Shown one piece after another: positions 62,161-64,000 of a DNA stretch of 64,000 nucleotides. This DNA is from Burkholderiales bacterium. Lineage in GTDB: Bacteria; Pseudomonadota; Gammaproteobacteria; Burkholderiales; JAEUOS01. A model generated the notes under the pieces. The model saw nothing but the letters and a program-made list of their open reading frames with translations, was not told where the DNA came from and made no database searches. Positions within the stretch are counted from its first letter, which is position 1; the number at the start of each line of letters is the position of its first letter. A program made the translations under genes and the position numbers. The stretch covers positions 1-64,000 of the forward strand of contig JAEUOS010000063.1 of assembly GCA_016790695.1 (NCBI GenBank), in the 5' to 3' direction.

Positions 62161-63366
62161 ATGCAACAGATCGATCGTCGTTCGTTCCTGGCCGGCGCGG
62201 GCGCGCTGGCCGGCCTGCCGATGTTCGGCGTGAGTCCCGCGTTCGCGCAGGCGGTCAAGATGTCCCTGGGCGTGGGCCTGGCGCAGGAATCCGGCGCGCT
62301 GATCATGAAGATGCGCCAGGACAACCTGCTCGAGCAGGCGGCCAAGGAACTCGGGCTGGCCGGCGTCGAGCCGGAATTCCTCTCGTTCCCGGTGCTGCTG
62401 CGCATGCTGCAGGGGATCGCCGCGGGCCAGCTGCAGTTCGGCACCCTCGGCTCGACGCCGACCATCCGCTCGCTCACCGGTCCCGATCCGGTGGTGCCGC
62501 TGGCGATCGTCGGCGGCGGCAACCTGTTTCCGCTGCAGGTGCCGCCGAAGTCGCCGATCAGGAATCTCGACGACCTGAAGGGCAAGACCGTTCTCACCAT
62601 CGTCGGTTCCGACCTGCACCTGGTGCTGGTGCGCATGCTCAAGGCGCACGCCAACATCGACGATCCGAAGGAGTGGGGCATCAACCTGCGCAACATCAAT
62701 GCGCTGACCGAGCTCGGCCGCGCGCAGTCGGGCGTGGATGCATGCCTGAGCCTGGCGCCGACCTCGGCGATGGCCGAGCGCGAAGGCGCGCTCGTCACCG
62801 TGCTGCGCAACGACGGCAAGACCGGCCCGGCCTACAAGGGTCCGGAGGGCAGCGGCGCGGGCAAGACCATCGCCAGCTTCGCGAAGACGCCGTTCGCGCC
62901 GGAGGCCTACTACCCGCATCGCATCTGGATCGTCGCGCGCCGCGACTTCCTGGCCGCCAACCCGAAGGCGGTCACGGCCCTCCTGGTTGCCAACCATCGC
63001 GCGGTCGCGGTGCTGGCCAAGGGCGGCACGTCGGAAATCATCAAGGCCGGCTCGGTGAACTGGGCGGGATCCGCGCAGTCGCAGGGCGACTGGATCGACA
63101 ACGTGCTGTGGAAGCGTCGCGGCTGGTCCTGGGTCACCGAGGGTGACGCGCGCACCCTGGTGGGCCTGTCGACGACCAAGGCGATCTTCCAGTCCGCGCT
63201 CGACCCCGAGGCGGCGAAGAAGATCTTCGCGCTCGGCGCGGATGTCTCGCGCGCCGCCTACGAGGTGGTCGGCCGCGTGCCCGAGCGCAAGGTGTTCGAC
63301 GACATGAAGAGCGACGTGCGCGGACGGCCGGTGTGGGAAGCGGCCAGCTGGAACCTGAAGGCGTGA
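62161..63366 (+). CDS. Substrate-binding protein of the NitT/TauT-type transporter, Tat-like signal
   Basis: 401 residues. The N-terminus DRRSFLAGAGALAGLPM followed by FAQA is a twin-arginine-type signal, suggesting export in folded form. The mature protein has the NMT1/SsuA-like fold (LEQAAKELGLAGVEPEFLSFP; MLQGIAAGQLQFGTLGSTPTIRSL; DDLKGKTVLTIVGSD; ARRDFLAANPKAVTALLVANHRAVA). AAGGAG precedes the ATG. The last codons overlap the GTG of the next gene. Relatives carry aliphatic sulfonates, nitrate or aromatic acids; here the operon suggests a sugar acid or lactone, an inference. Confidence 0.88.
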   Translation: MQQIDRRSFLAGAGALAGLPMFGVSPAFAQAVKMSLGVGLAQESGALIMKMRQDNLLEQAAKELGLAGVEPEFLSFPVLLRMLQGIAAGQLQFGTLGSTPTIRSLTGPDPVVPLAIVGGGNLFPLQVPPKSPIRNLDDLKGKTVLTIVGSDLHLVLVRMLKAHANIDDPKEWGINLRNINALTELGRAQSGVDACLSLAPTSAMAEREGALVTVLRNDGKTGPAYKGPEGSGAGKTIASFAKTPFAPEAYYPHRIWIVARRDFLAANPKAVTALLVANHRAVAVLAKGGTSEIIKAGSVNWAGSAQSQGDWIDNVLWKRRGWSWVTEGDARTLVGLSTTKAIFQSALDPEAAKKIFALGADVSRAAYEVVGRVPERKVFDDMKSDVRGRPVWEAASWNLKA

Positions 63367-64000
63367 CCGCGGGCGGTGGCGATGCGCGCGTCGCCGCGCG
63401 CTTTTCGATGGCCGGCCGGCGCGCGTTCGTCACCGGCGGCAGCCTGTCGATCGGCCGCGCCATCGTGATGGCGTTCGCCGATGCCGGGGCGGAGGTGGCC
63501 GTGCAGTACGCGCCGGCGGCCGACGCCGGGCTCGACCACGCCGGGGCGGCCGCCGAACTCGCCGGCCTGTTGCGAGAGCGCGGCGTGCGCCACGCGATGG
63601 TCGCGGCCGACTTCGGCGACGCCGGTGCGGGGACCCGCGCCTTCGCGGCCGCCGAGGCCGCGCTCGGCGCCATCGACGTGCTGGTGGTGTGCGCCTCGGT
63701 GCAGCAGCGCGAGGCCTTCGTCGACATCAGCGCTTCCGAGCGCGAGCGCCAGACCCGCATCAACTTCCATGCCACGGTCGAACTGCTGCAGGCGGCGGTG
63801 CCCGGCATGCGCGCGCGCGGCTGGGGCCGCATCCTGACCATCGGCAGCATCAACCAGACCCGGCCCGATCCGGAACTGGCGATCTACGCGGCCCTGAAGA
63901 GCGCGCAGCACAACCTGGCCATCAATCTCGCGCGGCAACTGGCCGGGCACGGCGTCACCGTCAACAACCTCTCGCCGGGACTGGTGGCCACCGCGCGCAA
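63363..64000 (+). CDS. Short-chain dehydrogenase/reductase, 3' end cut by window
   Basis: At least 212 residues visible from a GTG overlapping the binding-protein stop by 4 bases (GTGA); an ATG 15 codons later (MAGRRAFVTGG) is an alternative start. Cofactor motif VTGGSLSIGRAIVMAFADAGAEV; the Asn of the NNAG motif is replaced (VVCASVQQ); catalytic Ser and Tyr-Lys are in LTIGSINQTRPDPELAIYAALKSA; PGLVATAR follows. As part of the operon it probably oxidises the imported sugar to the lactone opened by the SMP-30 protein. Confidence 0.88.
   Translation, partial: MTAGGGDARVAARFSMAGRRAFVTGGSLSIGRAIVMAFADAGAEVAVQYAPAADAGLDHAGAAAELAGLLRERGVRHAMVAADFGDAGAGTRAFAAAEAALGAIDVLVVCASVQQREAFVDISASERERQTRINFHATVELLQAAVPGMRARGWGRILTIGSINQTRPDPELAIYAALKSAQHNLAINLARQLAGHGVTVNNLSPGLVATAR

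Overview
The window is a stretch of chromosome from a very GC-rich Gram-negative bacterium, most likely a betaproteobacterium of the Burkholderiales or a near relative. The evidence is the lptD-surA-pdxA and lnt-corC-ybeY-ybeZ-miaB blocks, a ubiH-like/dsbC pair, and two orphan Bug (TctC-type) solute receptors, a family greatly expanded in that order. Genus cannot be decided from the sequence. No phage, insertion sequence, integrase or CRISPR array was seen.

Layout. 1-9.3 kb holds housekeeping genes: the 3' part of lptD, surA and pdxA on +, converging on the - strand run miaB-ybeZ-ybeY-corC-lnt. 9.4-12.5 kb holds a small secreted protein, a sulfatase with its divergent formylglycine-generating enzyme, and a tRNA with a CAT anticodon behind a strong, stringent-type promoter. 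12.8-25.4 kb returns to core genes: ketopantoate reductase family, UbiH-like hydroxylase, dsbC, rpiA, Fe-trafficking protein, argA, hrpA, a methyltransferase/DUF457 pair, an IclR regulator, and a universal stress protein preceded by a perfect FNR/Anr box. 25.6-35.5 kb is accessory metabolism: M20 amidohydrolase, luciferase-like oxidoreductase, zinc-ribbon protein, PPK2, a divergent Lrp/omega-aminotransferase pair with a clear terminator, an EamA exporter, a short-chain dehydrogenase with an odd antisense tail, and an M81 (MlrC) peptidase followed by a 29-bp tandem repeat. 35.7-42.3 kb is a liv-type ABC transporter operon with an acyl-CoA ligase embedded. 42.4-56.6 kb holds a YHS lipoprotein, two orphan Bug receptors, a - strand run (M81 paralogue, small Cys protein, acyl-CoA synthetase, N-acyl-D-amino-acid deacylase, membrane adenylate cyclase), an MFS exporter coupled to an M28-like protein, a second class III aminotransferase and a lipid-kinase-like protein. 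56.9-64 kb is a tightly packed GntR-controlled catabolic operon: enolase-superfamily dehydratase, SMP-30 lactonase, two permeases, ATPase, Tat-type binding protein, and a dehydrogenase cut by the window end.

How the genes work together. The first 25 kb is mostly envelope biogenesis, translation/RNA quality control and biosynthesis. The rest reads as scavenging of organic acids, amino compounds and acylated amino acids. The most coherent candidate new system is the terminal operon: dehydrogenase, lactonase and dehydratase form a textbook non-phosphorylative sugar-acid route, but the uptake system is of the nitrate/taurine type, and the GntR gene carries two identical TTTGATCAAA palindromes about six helical turns apart. 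The second candidate is the 44-51 kb run linking an N-acyl-D-amino-acid deacylase to an acyl-CoA synthetase and a cyclase.
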